From Paracoccaceae bacterium (GTDB lineage: Bacteria > Pseudomonadota > Alphaproteobacteria > Rhodobacterales > Rhodobacteraceae): a DNA stretch of 64,000 nucleotides. Shown one piece after another: positions 27,517 to 35,926 of the stretch. Within the stretch, counting starts at the first letter, position 1, and every line of letters begins with the position of its first letter. A program made the translations under genes and the position numbers. Under the pieces are notes generated by a model. It saw only the letters and a program-made list of their open reading frames with translations. It was not told where the DNA came from and did no database searches. Where the stretch lies: NCBI GenBank assembly GCA_002708925.1, contig PAPN01000014.1, forward strand, positions 244,023-308,022, in the 5' to 3' direction.

Positions 27517-28638
27517 TTAGAACCCGCGCGCCGCAGCGACGCGTTCGGCATGGTAGCCATAGTCGCCCAGCCATTCGGCCCCGACGCGGGCGCGTTTCAT
27601 GTAGAAACCGATGTCATATTCATCCGTCATACCGATGCCGCCATGCATCTGAACGCCCTCGGACACGGCCAGTTTTGCCGTTGCGGTTGCGCGGGCCTTG
27701 GCCACAGATACGGCCAATGTGGCCTCTTCCGGAGAGGCATCCAACACCCGCCCCGCGTTCATGACCGCGCTTGAGGTCACTTCGATTTCGCTCCACAGAT
27801 GGGCGGCGCGGTGCTGCAACGCCTGAAAACTGCCGATCGTCCGGTCGAACTGTTTGCGTTCCTTCAGATAGCCGATGGTCATGCCATAGGCCCCGCCTGC
27901 AACACCGATCATCTCGGCGGCCAGGGCGGCCTGTCCGGCCTCAAGCGTACGGTTCAGTATGGGGGTGGCGTTGTCCAGCTCGCCCAGGATGTCGTCGCCG
28001 GTTGCAGCAACCGCGTCCAGAGTGATCTGCGCATGGTCCCGGCTGTCGATGCTGGGACGGGGCTGGCGGGAAATTCCGGGGCGGCTGGACTCGATGTCGA
28101 AAAGCGTCAGGCCCTGTGTGTCGCCCGCCGCGCCGCTTGTGCGCGCCAGCACCAGCAGACGATCAGCGGTACTGCCTTCGGCGACAAAGCGTTTGACGCC
28201 GGACAGCATGTAGGCGTTTCCGGATTTTTCGGCGCGCAATGCGGTGCCGGCGGGGGGGTGTTTACTGCCTTCATCCACGGCCAGCGCATAGGTCACGCTG
28301 CCCTCGGCGATCTGCCCCACACGATCCGAGGCAGCCCTGCGCAGGGCCGTTGCCGCCATGACCGCGGTCGAGATGAACGGGCTGGCCGCCAGAACGGCGC
28401 CCATCTCCTCGGAGAGAATCCCCGCCGCGCGATGGCCCATGTCGGCCCCGCCCTGCGGCTCGCCGATCAGCACGCCGGCCCAGCCCATCTGCGCCATTTC
28501 ACGCCACAATCCGGGGTCAAACGCCCGCCCCTGATCGCGGTTTTCCCGCAGCGATCTGATCGGAGAAGCATCCGCCAAGAACCCGCGCGCGGCGTCACGC
28601 AGCATGGTTTCATCTTCGGTTTCCAGAAGGTTCGTCAT
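27517..28638 (-). CDS. Acyl-CoA dehydrogenase (subunit of a pair)
   Basis: This 373-residue acyl-CoA dehydrogenase homolog begins MTNLLETEDETMLRDAARGF at 28638; the longer upstream frame lacks family similarity. The C-terminal region has QMHGGIGMTDEYDIGFYMKR, with a Glu at the position kept by beta-type partners. It lies 11 bases after a second dehydrogenase gene on the same strand, repeating the two-gene layout at 18.5-20.8 kb, so an alpha2-beta2 enzyme is likely. The central flavin-binding region is less conserved than in homotetrameric enzymes. The substrate is unknown. Confidence 0.9.
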   Translation of the reverse strand: MTNLLETEDETMLRDAARGFLADASPIRSLRENRDQGRAFDPGLWREMAQMGWAGVLIGEPQGGADMGHRAAGILSEEMGAVLAASPFISTAVMAATALRRAASDRVGQIAEGSVTYALAVDEGSKHPPAGTALRAEKSGNAYMLSGVKRFVAEGSTADRLLVLARTSGAAGDTQGLTLFDIESSRPGISRQPRPSIDSRDHAQITLDAVAATGDDILGELDNATPILNRTLEAGQAALAAEMIGVAGGAYGMTIGYLKERKQFDRTIGSFQALQHRAAHLWSEIEVTSSAVMNAGRVLDASPEEATLAVSVAKARATATAKLAVSEGVQMHGGIGMTDEYDIGFYMKRARVGAEWLGDYGYHAERVAAARGF

Positions 28639-28649
28639 CGAAAATATCC

Positions 28650-29837
28650 TTATACCGAAGGAAGTTGCAGGACGCGTTTGGCGATGATGTCCAGCATGAC
28701 CTCGCTGGTGCCGCCCTCGATCGAATTTGCCTTGGTGCGCAGCCATTCCGGTGCCAGCCCGCCGTGCGGCCCGTCCCATTCAAGCCCCTCGGATCCGGCG
28801 GCGGACATCAGCAGCTCGTACCGGCGTTTGTTAATTTCGGTGCCGTAATATTTCAGCATGGCCGAGGCATTGCCCAACCCGCGCCCGGCCTCGGCCTGGT
28901 CTTTGTAGCGTTCCATCGTCAGGCCGAAGGCCAGGGTGTCTATCTCCAGCTCCATCGCCTGACTGCGGATCACCGCATCTTTTGCCGCGCCATTTTCCAG
29001 CCCGGCCAAGAACCCGCCCAGCGGCCGCCCGCCCAGCAATCCGCGCGCGCCGTCGCCGATCATTTCGCGTTCGTGGGTCAGCAGATGTTTGGCCACGTCC
29101 CAGCCGCGATTCTGCGTGCCAACAATCGAGGAAACCCCCGTGCCATAGCTTTTGGGCACTTTCACATTGTCGAAAAACGTCTCGCAGAATGGTGACTTCC
29201 CCGAGATCAGCTTGATCGGTTTCGTCGTCACGCCGGGGCTGCTCATGTCGATCAGCATAAAGCTGATGCCTTTGTGTTTCGGGGCCTCGCGGTCCGTGCG
29301 GACCAGGGCGAAAATCCAGTCGGCCTTATCCGCGTAGGACGTCCAGATTTTCTGCCCGTTGATCAGCCAGTGGTCGCCCATGTCCTCGGCTCTGGTCTGA
29401 ACATTCGCCAGATCCGAGCCGGCCCCCGGTTCGGAATAGCCCTGACACCAGCGGATCTCGCCCCGCGTGATCGGCGGCAGGAAATGCGCCTTTTGTTCGT
29501 GGGTTCCGAATTCCAGCAAGGCCGGGCCCAGCATCCACAGGCCGAAGCTTTCCAGCGGGGTGGGGGCCTCCAGCCGGGTCATTTCCTGGCGGAGGATTTT
29601 CTCTTGGGCGCGGGTCAGCCCGCCGCCGCCGTATTCCGTGGGCCAGCGCGGAGCCGTCATGCCACGGGCAATCGCCGCCTCCATCCAGTTTTTCTGATCC
29701 TGCCGTTTGAAGACCCAGTTTTTACCGCCCCAGACGATCAGATTTTCATCCATCGTTTCGCCGCGCAGCGTGTTCGGGCAATTGTCAGTAATCCAGTCCG
29801 CAATGTCTGTGCGGAACCTGGCCAAATCATCGGTCAT
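28650..29837 (-). CDS. Acyl-CoA dehydrogenase (partner subunit, first gene of the operon)
   Basis: This 395-residue acyl-CoA dehydrogenase has the flavin-site motifs RWCQGYSEPGAGSDLAN and LINGQKIWTSYAD and a C-terminal SIEGGTSEVMLDIIAKR. At the position of the MCAD catalytic Glu there is Gly, with a Glu one residue earlier, so the base may differ or come from the partner chain. It is the first gene of a ten-gene minus-strand operon ending near 20.86 kb (dehydrogenases, SDRs, MaoC, thiolase, phosphatase-fold protein, kinase, thioesterase, oxidoreductase). The 186-base gap before it probably holds the operon promoter. Confidence 0.92.
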   Translation of the reverse strand: MTDDLARFRTDIADWITDNCPNTLRGETMDENLIVWGGKNWVFKRQDQKNWMEAAIARGMTAPRWPTEYGGGGLTRAQEKILRQEMTRLEAPTPLESFGLWMLGPALLEFGTHEQKAHFLPPITRGEIRWCQGYSEPGAGSDLANVQTRAEDMGDHWLINGQKIWTSYADKADWIFALVRTDREAPKHKGISFMLIDMSSPGVTTKPIKLISGKSPFCETFFDNVKVPKSYGTGVSSIVGTQNRGWDVAKHLLTHEREMIGDGARGLLGGRPLGGFLAGLENGAAKDAVIRSQAMELEIDTLAFGLTMERYKDQAEAGRGLGNASAMLKYYGTEINKRRYELLMSAAGSEGLEWDGPHGGLAPEWLRTKANSIEGGTSEVMLDIIAKRVLQLPSV

Positions 29838-29862
29838 GACACCCCTCCCTCTGGTGCATGTT

Positions 29863-29876
29863 TTGCAATGCAGAAT
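29863..29876. promoter_or_regulatory. Weak IclR-operator-like site before the ten-gene acyl-CoA operon
   Basis: TTGCAATGCAGAAT matches TCGCATAGCGGAAT (the site before the first acyl-CoA ligase gene) at 10 of 14 positions. It lies 26 bases upstream of the first dehydrogenase gene. The evidence is suggestive only. Confidence 0.25.
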
Positions 29877-30023
29877 AGAATTTCACGCCTCTTAAGCAAG
29901 CCATCCCGCGCGGCAAAAGCCAGTGACGCCGCGTAGTTTTCGTCAGACGATGTGGGCCAAGCCAAGATTCGCAAAAGTCAGGCCAAATGACGTGACGTTC
30001 TGGGCGTGCTGCGCAATCAGACC

Positions 30024-31655
30024 TTAGCGCAGATCCGGCAACACATAGTCGGTCAGCTGCCTGCGCAGGGTCAGTTTTGAGATTTTACCCGTTGCGGTCA
30101 GGGGCAGTTCCGGCACCCAGATCACATCATCGGGCAGCTGCCATTTGGCGAAATGTTCGGACATATGCGCGTGGATGTCCTCTAGCGAGGGCCGGGCGCT
30201 GTCTGCCGCGACGGCCACCAGAACCGGGCGCTCGTCCCATTTCGGATGGGCCATCGCAATCGCCGCACAGGTGGCGATGCCGGGATGCGAGGTGGCCGCA
30301 TTTTCCAGATCAATCGAAGAAATCCACTCGCCGCCCGATTTTATCAGATCCTTGGCGCGGTCCTGAATGGACAGGATACCGTGCGGGTCGATGCTGGCGA
30401 TGTCTCCGGTGCCAAACCAGCCGTCGGCATCCATCGCGGCGGCGCTGGCCTCGGGGTTGTTGAAATATCCGGACACCACCGTATTGCCGCGCACGTACAG
30501 CTCGCCGATGGCGGTGCCATCATGAGGCTGCGCGGTGCCGTCCTCGTCCACGATTTTCAGATCCACGCCAAAGACCCGTCGGCCCTGAAGCGATTTCTTG
30601 TCGATCATCTGGTCGAAGGGCAGGCTTTCCACCCAGCGCGGCATGTTGCCGTGGGTGCCGATGGGGCTCATTTCCGTCATGCCCCAGGCATGGCCGACTG
30701 CAACGCCCATTTGCTCGAACTTTTCGATCATCACGCGCGGCGCGGCGGAACCGCCCACAACCACATCGCTGAATCCGGCGGGCTTGCGCCCCTGTTTGTC
30801 GATTTCGGCCATCAGGCCCTGCCAGACCGTGGGCACGCCCCAGGCGCTGTCTACCTGTTCGTCATCCATCAGCCTGAACAGGCTGGCGCCGTCCAGATGC
30901 TGACCGGGCATCACCAGCGACATTCCCAAAAGCGGTGCCGTATAGGGCAGCCCCCAGGCGTTCACATGGAACAGAGGCACAACGGGCAGGATTTTGCCCT
31001 CTTTAGGAAGCGCGCTGCCCAGCACATTGCCCACGATCAGCGCGTGCAGCACGGTCGAGCGATGCGTATAAAGAGCGCCCTTGGGATTGCCCGTCGTCCC
31101 CGAGGTATAGCACAGGCCCGAGGCGGTGTTTTCATCGAAAACCGGCCAGTCGAAATGATCGGGCTGCCCGTCCAGCAATGTCTCATAGCAGAGCGCATTC
31201 AGGCTGTTTTCAGGCATATGGGCCCGGTCGGTCATGATCACATAGGTCAGATCGGCGGGCAGGTCGTTCTGCACGGCCTCTAGGATCGGAACAAAGCTGA
31301 CATCGACAAACAGCACCTTATCCTGGGCGTGGTTGACGATATAGATCAGCTGTTCGGCCGACAGGCGCGGGTTGATCGTGTGACAGATCGCGCCCTGGCC
31401 TGAAATGGCGTAGTACAGCTCGAAATGCCGGTATCCGTTCCAGGCCAGCGTGGCGATCCTATCCCCCAGTTGCACGCCCATTCCGCGCAGGGCATGGGCC
31501 AGCCGGCACACGCGCGGCAGCGTTTCCGCATAGGTCTGACGATGAATATCCCCTTCGGTCCGAACCGAGACGATCTCGGCATTCGGATTGGCCTCGGCGG
31601 CATATGTCAGAATATCGCTGATCCGCAGCGGCTGCTGCATCATCATGCCTTGCAT
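30024..31655 (-). CDS. Fatty-acid/acyl-CoA ligase (AMP-binding)
   Basis: This 543-residue member of the ANL superfamily activates a carboxylic acid with ATP and CoA through an acyl-adenylate. The P-loop-like motif [19 protein letters not shown], the hinge region [12 protein letters not shown] and the catalytic Lys in [15 protein letters not shown] are all intact. It starts [13 protein letters not shown] after a purine-rich stretch. It lies 186 bases upstream of the dehydrogenase-led operon on the same strand, so it is a likely entry enzyme for that pathway. A palindrome shared with the other ligase gene lies about 70 bases upstream, suggesting control by the nearby IclR regulator. Confidence 0.93.
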   Translation of the reverse strand: MQGMMMQQPLRISDILTYAAEANPNAEIVSVRTEGDIHRQTYAETLPRVCRLAHALRGMGVQLGDRIATLAWNGYRHFELYYAISGQGAICHTINPRLSAEQLIYIVNHAQDKVLFVDVSFVPILEAVQNDLPADLTYVIMTDRAHMPENSLNALCYETLLDGQPDHFDWPVFDENTASGLCYTSGTTGNPKGALYTHRSTVLHALIVGNVLGSALPKEGKILPVVPLFHVNAWGLPYTAPLLGMSLVMPGQHLDGASLFRLMDDEQVDSAWGVPTVWQGLMAEIDKQGRKPAGFSDVVVGGSAAPRVMIEKFEQMGVAVGHAWGMTEMSPIGTHGNMPRWVESLPFDQMIDKKSLQGRRVFGVDLKIVDEDGTAQPHDGTAIGELYVRGNTVVSGYFNNPEASAAAMDADGWFGTGDIASIDPHGILSIQDRAKDLIKSGGEWISSIDLENAATSHPGIATCAAIAMAHPKWDERPVLVAVAADSARPSLEDIHAHMSEHFAKWQLPDDVIWVPELPLTATGKISKLTLRRQLTDYVLPDLR

Positions 31656-31723
31656 GAGTCTCCTCCCGTTTTCTCCCTTGGGGAGGTTAGCGCGAAGTCG
31701 GTCACGCGCAAATGCGAAAATGT

Positions 31724-31737
31724 ATTCCGCTATGCGA
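31724..31737. promoter_or_regulatory. Putative IclR operator before the acyl-CoA ligase gene
   Basis: On the minus strand the site reads TCGCATAGCGGAAT and shares CGCATAGYGGAA with the site at 35628. It lies 69 bases upstream of the ligase gene at 30024-31655. It also precedes the divergent quinone oxidoreductase gene, so it could serve both. Confidence 0.45.
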
Positions 31738-31918
31738 TTTTTTCAACATATGGAAAAGGCCGGAGATTTCAGGGATTTAGGCAATATTTCAAGCGGTTAC
31801 ATGTGGGGCTGTGCCGCTCCGTCATTTTTTCCGGTGGTTGCCCTGTGGTCAGACTAACCCTAGGCTGCGGCGCAGCGAGAGGCTCGGGGAGGGCCGTAAC
31901 TGGACGGGAGGAAGCCTG

Positions 31919-32884
31919 ATGAAGGCAATTGTCAGCCATGAATTCGCGCCGCTGGACGCGCTGAAATACGAAGATGCGCCAGACCCGGCAGCCGAAGGGC
32001 GCAAAGTGGTGATCCGGGTCGAGGCCGCAGGGGTGAACTATCCTGACGGGCTGGTCGTGCAGGGGCTGTATCAGATGAAGCCGCCGCATCCGTTCACACC
32101 GGGGATGGAGGTGGCCGGGGTGGTCGAAACCGTTGGGCCAGATGTGCGCAACCTGTCTGTCGGGGACCGTGTTGTCACGATTTGCGAGCTGGGTGGCTAT
32201 GCTGAAAAAGTCGCCGCGGACGAGCGCCGGGTCTTTCCCATCGGGGATATGGACAGCGCGGATGCCTGCGCGTTGATGGTGGCCTATGGCACCTCGCATC
32301 ATGCGCTGAAACAGCGCGCGGCGCTGCAACCGGGCGAGACTCTGTGCGTGCTGGGGGGCGCTGGCGCCACCGGGATCGCGGCCATTCAGATCGGGAAAAT
32401 CATGGGCGCGCGCGTGATTGCCGTGTGCTCGACCCCGGAAAAGCGCAAGCTGGCGCAAGAGGCCGGTGCGGACGAAACCATCGGCTATGACAGTCTCAAG
32501 GACGATCTGAAGGCGCTGACGGATGGCAAGGGCGTGGATGTGGTCTATGATGTGGTGGGCGGCGCGGCGTTTGACGCGTGCTCGCGTTCGATGGCGCGCA
32601 ATGGCCGTCTGCTGATCATCGGTTTCGCCAGCGGTGAAATTCCGAAATTCCCGGTGAATCTGGCGCTGGTAAAGGAATATGCCGTGGTCGGTGTATTCTG
32701 GGGCAATTTCACCCGCGCCGAGCCGCAGGTCTATGCCGACAACATGAAGCAGCTGATCGGCTGGTATCAGGACGGCAAGGTCAAACCTCTGATCGAGGGG
32801 CGCTATCCGCTGTCCGAGGCCGCCGGGGTTTTGAAACGTGTCCTGGGCCGCGGCGCGACGGGGAAGCTGGTGCTGATCCCCTGA
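31919..32884 (+). CDS. NADPH:quinone oxidoreductase-type medium-chain dehydrogenase
   Basis: This 321-residue zinc-free medium-chain dehydrogenase/reductase of the quinone oxidoreductase group has GVNYPDGLVVQGLYQMKP near the N-terminus, the NADPH-binding motif LGGAGATGIAAIQIGK near residue 145 and the C-terminal GRGATGKLVLIP. The ATG at 31919 is preceded by GGGAGGAAG. It diverges from the acyl-CoA ligase gene and converges on the iclR-type gene. It probably reduces a quinone or enone; its link to the acyl-CoA pathway rests on position and on the shared operator region only. Confidence 0.9.
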   Translation: MKAIVSHEFAPLDALKYEDAPDPAAEGRKVVIRVEAAGVNYPDGLVVQGLYQMKPPHPFTPGMEVAGVVETVGPDVRNLSVGDRVVTICELGGYAEKVAADERRVFPIGDMDSADACALMVAYGTSHHALKQRAALQPGETLCVLGGAGATGIAAIQIGKIMGARVIAVCSTPEKRKLAQEAGADETIGYDSLKDDLKALTDGKGVDVVYDVVGGAAFDACSRSMARNGRLLIIGFASGEIPKFPVNLALVKEYAVVGVFWGNFTRAEPQVYADNMKQLIGWYQDGKVKPLIEGRYPLSEAAGVLKRVLGRGATGKLVLIP

Positions 32885-32891
32885 TATTACT

Positions 32892-32912
32892 GGCGCTGGC
32901 GCGTGCAGCGCC
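32892..32912. terminator. Hairpin between convergent genes
   Basis: A perfect 7-bp GC stem (32892-32898 with 32906-32912, 7-base loop) lies between the oxidoreductase and IclR genes. There is no U-tract, so intrinsic termination is doubtful. Confidence 0.35.
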
Positions 32913-32917
32913 GCGCC

Positions 32918-33745
32918 TTACCCGCTGGTCCGGGCGATTGTGTTGCGCATCTGAACCAGCTTGGGGCCCAGTTCGTTTTCCAGCCGGTCTATGGGCAGGA
33001 TATAGGCCGGGCCGCCCAGATTGAACGCCAGCATCGGCGTGTCGCCATGCATGGACCGATACGGCACCGAGACCGCGTTCACATCCGGCTGCCACATACC
33101 TTTGTTCAGATAGAAGCCTCGGGTGCGTATCTGTTGGGCGGCTTCCTCGATCTCATCTTGCAGCCGGGACCAGTCCGCGGGCGGAGTGCGTTCCTGAAGG
33201 CGTTGCATGATCTGGTTGCGCTCGTGTTCATCCGTGCCCGCGATATAGGCGCGCCCCATTGCCGAGCGCGCCAGGGAAAGCCGCGAGCCCACGTTCAATT
33301 GTAGCGAAATCATCCCAGCCGAGGCCCGCGCCGCCGCGATATAGGTCATCTTCATGTCGTCGCGCCCCCCCAGCGCGACCATAACGCCGTCGCCGGATTC
33401 ATCGGCCAGGCGCTGCATGTGCGGCTGTACGGTTTCACGGATGCGCAGCCCCCCCAGACAGGCATAGCCCAGCCCCAGAACCGGGACACCCATACGGTAG
33501 CGTCCGGTTTCTTCGTGATAGACCAGATAGCCCAGCTTCAGCAGGGTGTAGGTCAGGCGTGAAACGGTCGAGTTCGGCAGGCCGGTCCGCTGGGCCAGCT
33601 CGCGATTTCCCAGCCCCGAGTGATCACTCGGGCGGAAAGCCCGCAGGATTTCCAGCCCGCGATGCAGGGCGGTTACGAATTGGCGATCACCGGAATGTTC
33701 ATTCTCGATCAGATCTTCCGAGAGTTCGGTGCTACGCTTTCTCAA
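32918..33745 (-). CDS. IclR-family transcriptional regulator
   Basis: This 275-residue regulator has an N-terminal winged helix (residues about 22-85: FVTALHRGLEILRAF, LAQRTGLPNSTVSRLTYTL) and the IclR effector domain (PHMQRLADESGDGV onward). IclR proteins bind small acids or CoA-related effectors. The gene lies between two acyl-CoA ligase genes, and related palindromes are upstream of both, so it probably controls the acyl-CoA region. It lies 89 bases downstream of the second ligase gene on the same strand and could be partly cotranscribed with it. The effector is unknown. Confidence 0.92.
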   Translation of the reverse strand: MRKRSTELSEDLIENEHSGDRQFVTALHRGLEILRAFRPSDHSGLGNRELAQRTGLPNSTVSRLTYTLLKLGYLVYHEETGRYRMGVPVLGLGYACLGGLRIRETVQPHMQRLADESGDGVMVALGGRDDMKMTYIAAARASAGMISLQLNVGSRLSLARSAMGRAYIAGTDEHERNQIMQRLQERTPPADWSRLQDEIEEAAQQIRTRGFYLNKGMWQPDVNAVSVPYRSMHGDTPMLAFNLGGPAYILPIDRLENELGPKLVQMRNTIARTSG

Positions 33746-33834
33746 GTCTGTCTCCGTGGCGGGGGGCTGGTCTTTGGGCGCGGGCGTTAATCGGACCTAC
33801 TGTATGGGGCCTTCGCGGGTCAAGCTTAACAGCC

Positions 33835-35496
33835 TTAAACATTGGCGTTTTCGCGGCTTTGCAGCTCGCGCCAGAGCACCTTGCCTGATCCCGATTTCGG
33901 CAGCTCTGGCGTGAATTCGATCACGCGGGGGCATTTATAGGCGGCCATTTCCGCGTGACACCAGTCGATGATCTCTTGGGGGGTGGGGGCTTGTCCGGGT
34001 TTGGGAACGATCACGGCCTTCACGCTTTCGCCGCGCCGCTGATCCGGGGTTGCGATGATGCAGACCTCGGCGATGCTGGGGTGTTTGTGCATCATGTTTT
34101 CAACCTCGGCCGGCCAGATTTTGAACCCGCTGGCATTGATCATGCGTTTGACGCGATCCACCATGTAGAAATAGCCGGTCTCGTCATAATAGCCCAGATC
34201 GCCGGTGCGGATGAAGGTTTTGCCCTCCATCTCGAACAGCGCCTCGTTCGTTGCGCCCGGATTGCGCCAGTAGCCCAGAAAAACCTGCGGACCCGAGGTG
34301 ACGATCTCGCCCACCTCATGCGGGCCCAGCTGGGTTCCGTCAGAGACGGACAGCACGCGGCAATCCACGTCGAACACCGGCACGCCCAGGCATTGACGGC
34401 GCGGCGCATGGGTGGGGTTTATATGGGTCGCGGCCATGGTTTCGGACATGCCGTAGCCTTCGATGTAATCCAGCCCGGTCAGCGTTTTCAGACGGGTGGC
34501 GATGGCCTTGGGCATGGCGGCACCGCCGCCGCCGATCGCTTGCAGGCTGCTTAGATCGTAGCGCGTCAGATCGGGCGCGTTGACCAGATCAATCGCCATC
34601 GTGGAAATCGAGCGCCAGCGCGTGACCCTGTGCCGCTCTATCAGCCGCGCGGCGGTGCTGCGATCCCAGCGGGTCATGATCACCAGCGTCCCGCCCGAGA
34701 AAATCGGCCCGTTCATAGCGGCCTGCATCCCGGTGACGTGGAACAGGGGCAGCACCGAAAGGCTGATGTCCTGACGTGTCATCGGGTTCCAGGCCACGCC
34801 GCCGACGCAGGTGACCTGAACGGTGCGATGCGAATGCATACAGCCCTTCGGGTGGCCCGTCGTTCCCGAAGAATAGGGGATCACCGCCAGATCGTCGGGC
34901 TGGGCGGTATGCGGATCGGGGGGGCATTGGCTGGCGACAGCATCCGCCCATCGCACGATGCCCGCCCCCTTGATCTGGCTTGCGCGTAGCTGCGCCAGAG
35001 CCTGAGGCAGGGGGATGTCATAATCCGGATTGGCCTGCTCGGAATAGGTTGCCGCGATGACGCATTGCAGGTGGTCCTCGTCCAGCAGAGGGGAGACCTG
35101 GCTCAGCAGTTCCTGGCCCGCGATCATGATCCGGGCCCCTGAATCCTCGGTATAGTGGATCAGCTCGGCATGGCGGCTCATGGGGTTGACGGGCACCACG
35201 ACGGCATCGGCGCGCAGAATGGCGTAATAGGCGATCACGAACTGAGGCGCGTTCTGCATATACAGCAACACCCTGTCACCCTTTTGCACGCCGGCATGAT
35301 GTTGCAGAAAACCGGCCAGGGATTCGACCTGAGCCAGCAGCTGCCCATAGGACATCTGCGCCCCATGATACAGAATTGCGGGGTGATCGGGGGCCTGGGT
35401 TGCGCTGTTCAGCAGGTTCTGAAAAATCGTCTGATCGGGCAGTTCCAGGTGATGCGGGACACCTTCGGGCCAGACAGAGAAATGGCGATCAGACAT
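33835..35496 (-). CDS. Acyl-CoA synthetase (AMP-binding)
   Basis: This 553-residue acyl-adenylating ligase has the ATP-binding motif IPYSSGTTGHPKGCMHSHR, the hinge FIRTGDLGYYDETGYFYMVDR, and the catalytic Lys in LPKSGSGKVLWREL. It is distinct in sequence from the ligase at 30.0-31.7 kb, so the two probably activate different acids. Its promoter region holds two palindromes, one of which (35628) it shares with the other ligase. It is followed by the IclR gene on the same strand. Confidence 0.93.
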   Translation of the reverse strand: MSDRHFSVWPEGVPHHLELPDQTIFQNLLNSATQAPDHPAILYHGAQMSYGQLLAQVESLAGFLQHHAGVQKGDRVLLYMQNAPQFVIAYYAILRADAVVVPVNPMSRHAELIHYTEDSGARIMIAGQELLSQVSPLLDEDHLQCVIAATYSEQANPDYDIPLPQALAQLRASQIKGAGIVRWADAVASQCPPDPHTAQPDDLAVIPYSSGTTGHPKGCMHSHRTVQVTCVGGVAWNPMTRQDISLSVLPLFHVTGMQAAMNGPIFSGGTLVIMTRWDRSTAARLIERHRVTRWRSISTMAIDLVNAPDLTRYDLSSLQAIGGGGAAMPKAIATRLKTLTGLDYIEGYGMSETMAATHINPTHAPRRQCLGVPVFDVDCRVLSVSDGTQLGPHEVGEIVTSGPQVFLGYWRNPGATNEALFEMEGKTFIRTGDLGYYDETGYFYMVDRVKRMINASGFKIWPAEVENMMHKHPSIAEVCIIATPDQRRGESVKAVIVPKPGQAPTPQEIIDWCHAEMAAYKCPRVIEFTPELPKSGSGKVLWRELQSRENANV

Positions 35497-35511
35497 TTCT
35501 GCCGCCCTTAT

Positions 35512-35525
35512 ATACGCAGGCGTAT
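35512..35525. promoter_or_regulatory. Palindrome near the acyl-CoA synthetase start
   Basis: ATACGC-AG-GCGTAT is a perfect 6-bp-arm palindrome 15 bases upstream of the acyl-CoA synthetase start codon, where a repressor could block the promoter or leader. The binding protein is unknown. Confidence 0.35.
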
Positions 35526-35627
35526 GGTTGGCTGTCGGCCGCGTGCATTTTGTTCATGACCGTTCCCTCCTCCTCATTTTGGGAAGGTGGCACAGATGGA
35601 AGAGTCGATCAATGGTGTGAAATAGAA

Positions 35628-35642
35628 TTCCGCATAGTGGAA
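35628..35642. promoter_or_regulatory. Putative IclR operator before the acyl-CoA synthetase gene
   Basis: TTCCGCATAGTGGAA is a near-perfect palindrome (TTCC/GGAA arms) about 130 bases upstream of the acyl-CoA synthetase. It shares CGCATAGYGGAA with the site before the other ligase. The regulator gene between them is of the IclR family. Confidence 0.5.
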
Positions 35643-35805
35643 GCAATGTGTTCAGCCATGGCTCTTCCGTTGGACGCCATGCGATTCGAGCGTTTCATTT
35701 GCCCGTGCCACGCAGGGGGGGCGAGCGCCCAGTTTCGTGGCAATGGCGGAAATAGGCGGTTTTCGAGGGCCGCGCGCAGGATGTGTAACCGCTTGATCGT
35801 GATGG

Positions 35806-35847
35806 TTTCTTTGCCCGGTGATAGGTTTTTCTTTGTCCGGTGACGGA
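35806..35847. repeat. Two 20-bp direct repeats upstream of the fructose bisphosphatase gene
   Basis: TTTCTTTGCCCGGTGATAGG (35806-35825) and TTTCTTTGTCCGGTGACGGA (35828-35847) match at 16 of 20 positions and are 22 bases apart, about two helical turns. They lie 80-120 bases upstream of the start codon, a place suited to an activator. Confidence 0.5.
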
Positions 35848-35926
35848 TTTATTAAATTCAACTCCCGCGCCAAGCATGTCATATCGGACCCATCGTGTTG
35901 CAATCGATAGAATCCGGAAGATTAAA

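Larger units (their letters stand above)
35497..35926. other. Divergent intergenic region between acyl-CoA synthetase and fructose bisphosphatase genes
   Basis: This stretch of about 430 bases has no convincing gene. It holds a 14-bp palindrome at 35512, an IclR-like palindrome at 35628 and a pair of 20-bp imperfect direct repeats at 35806 and 35828. Both flanking genes are transcribed outward, so two promoters should lie here. Confidence 0.7.
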
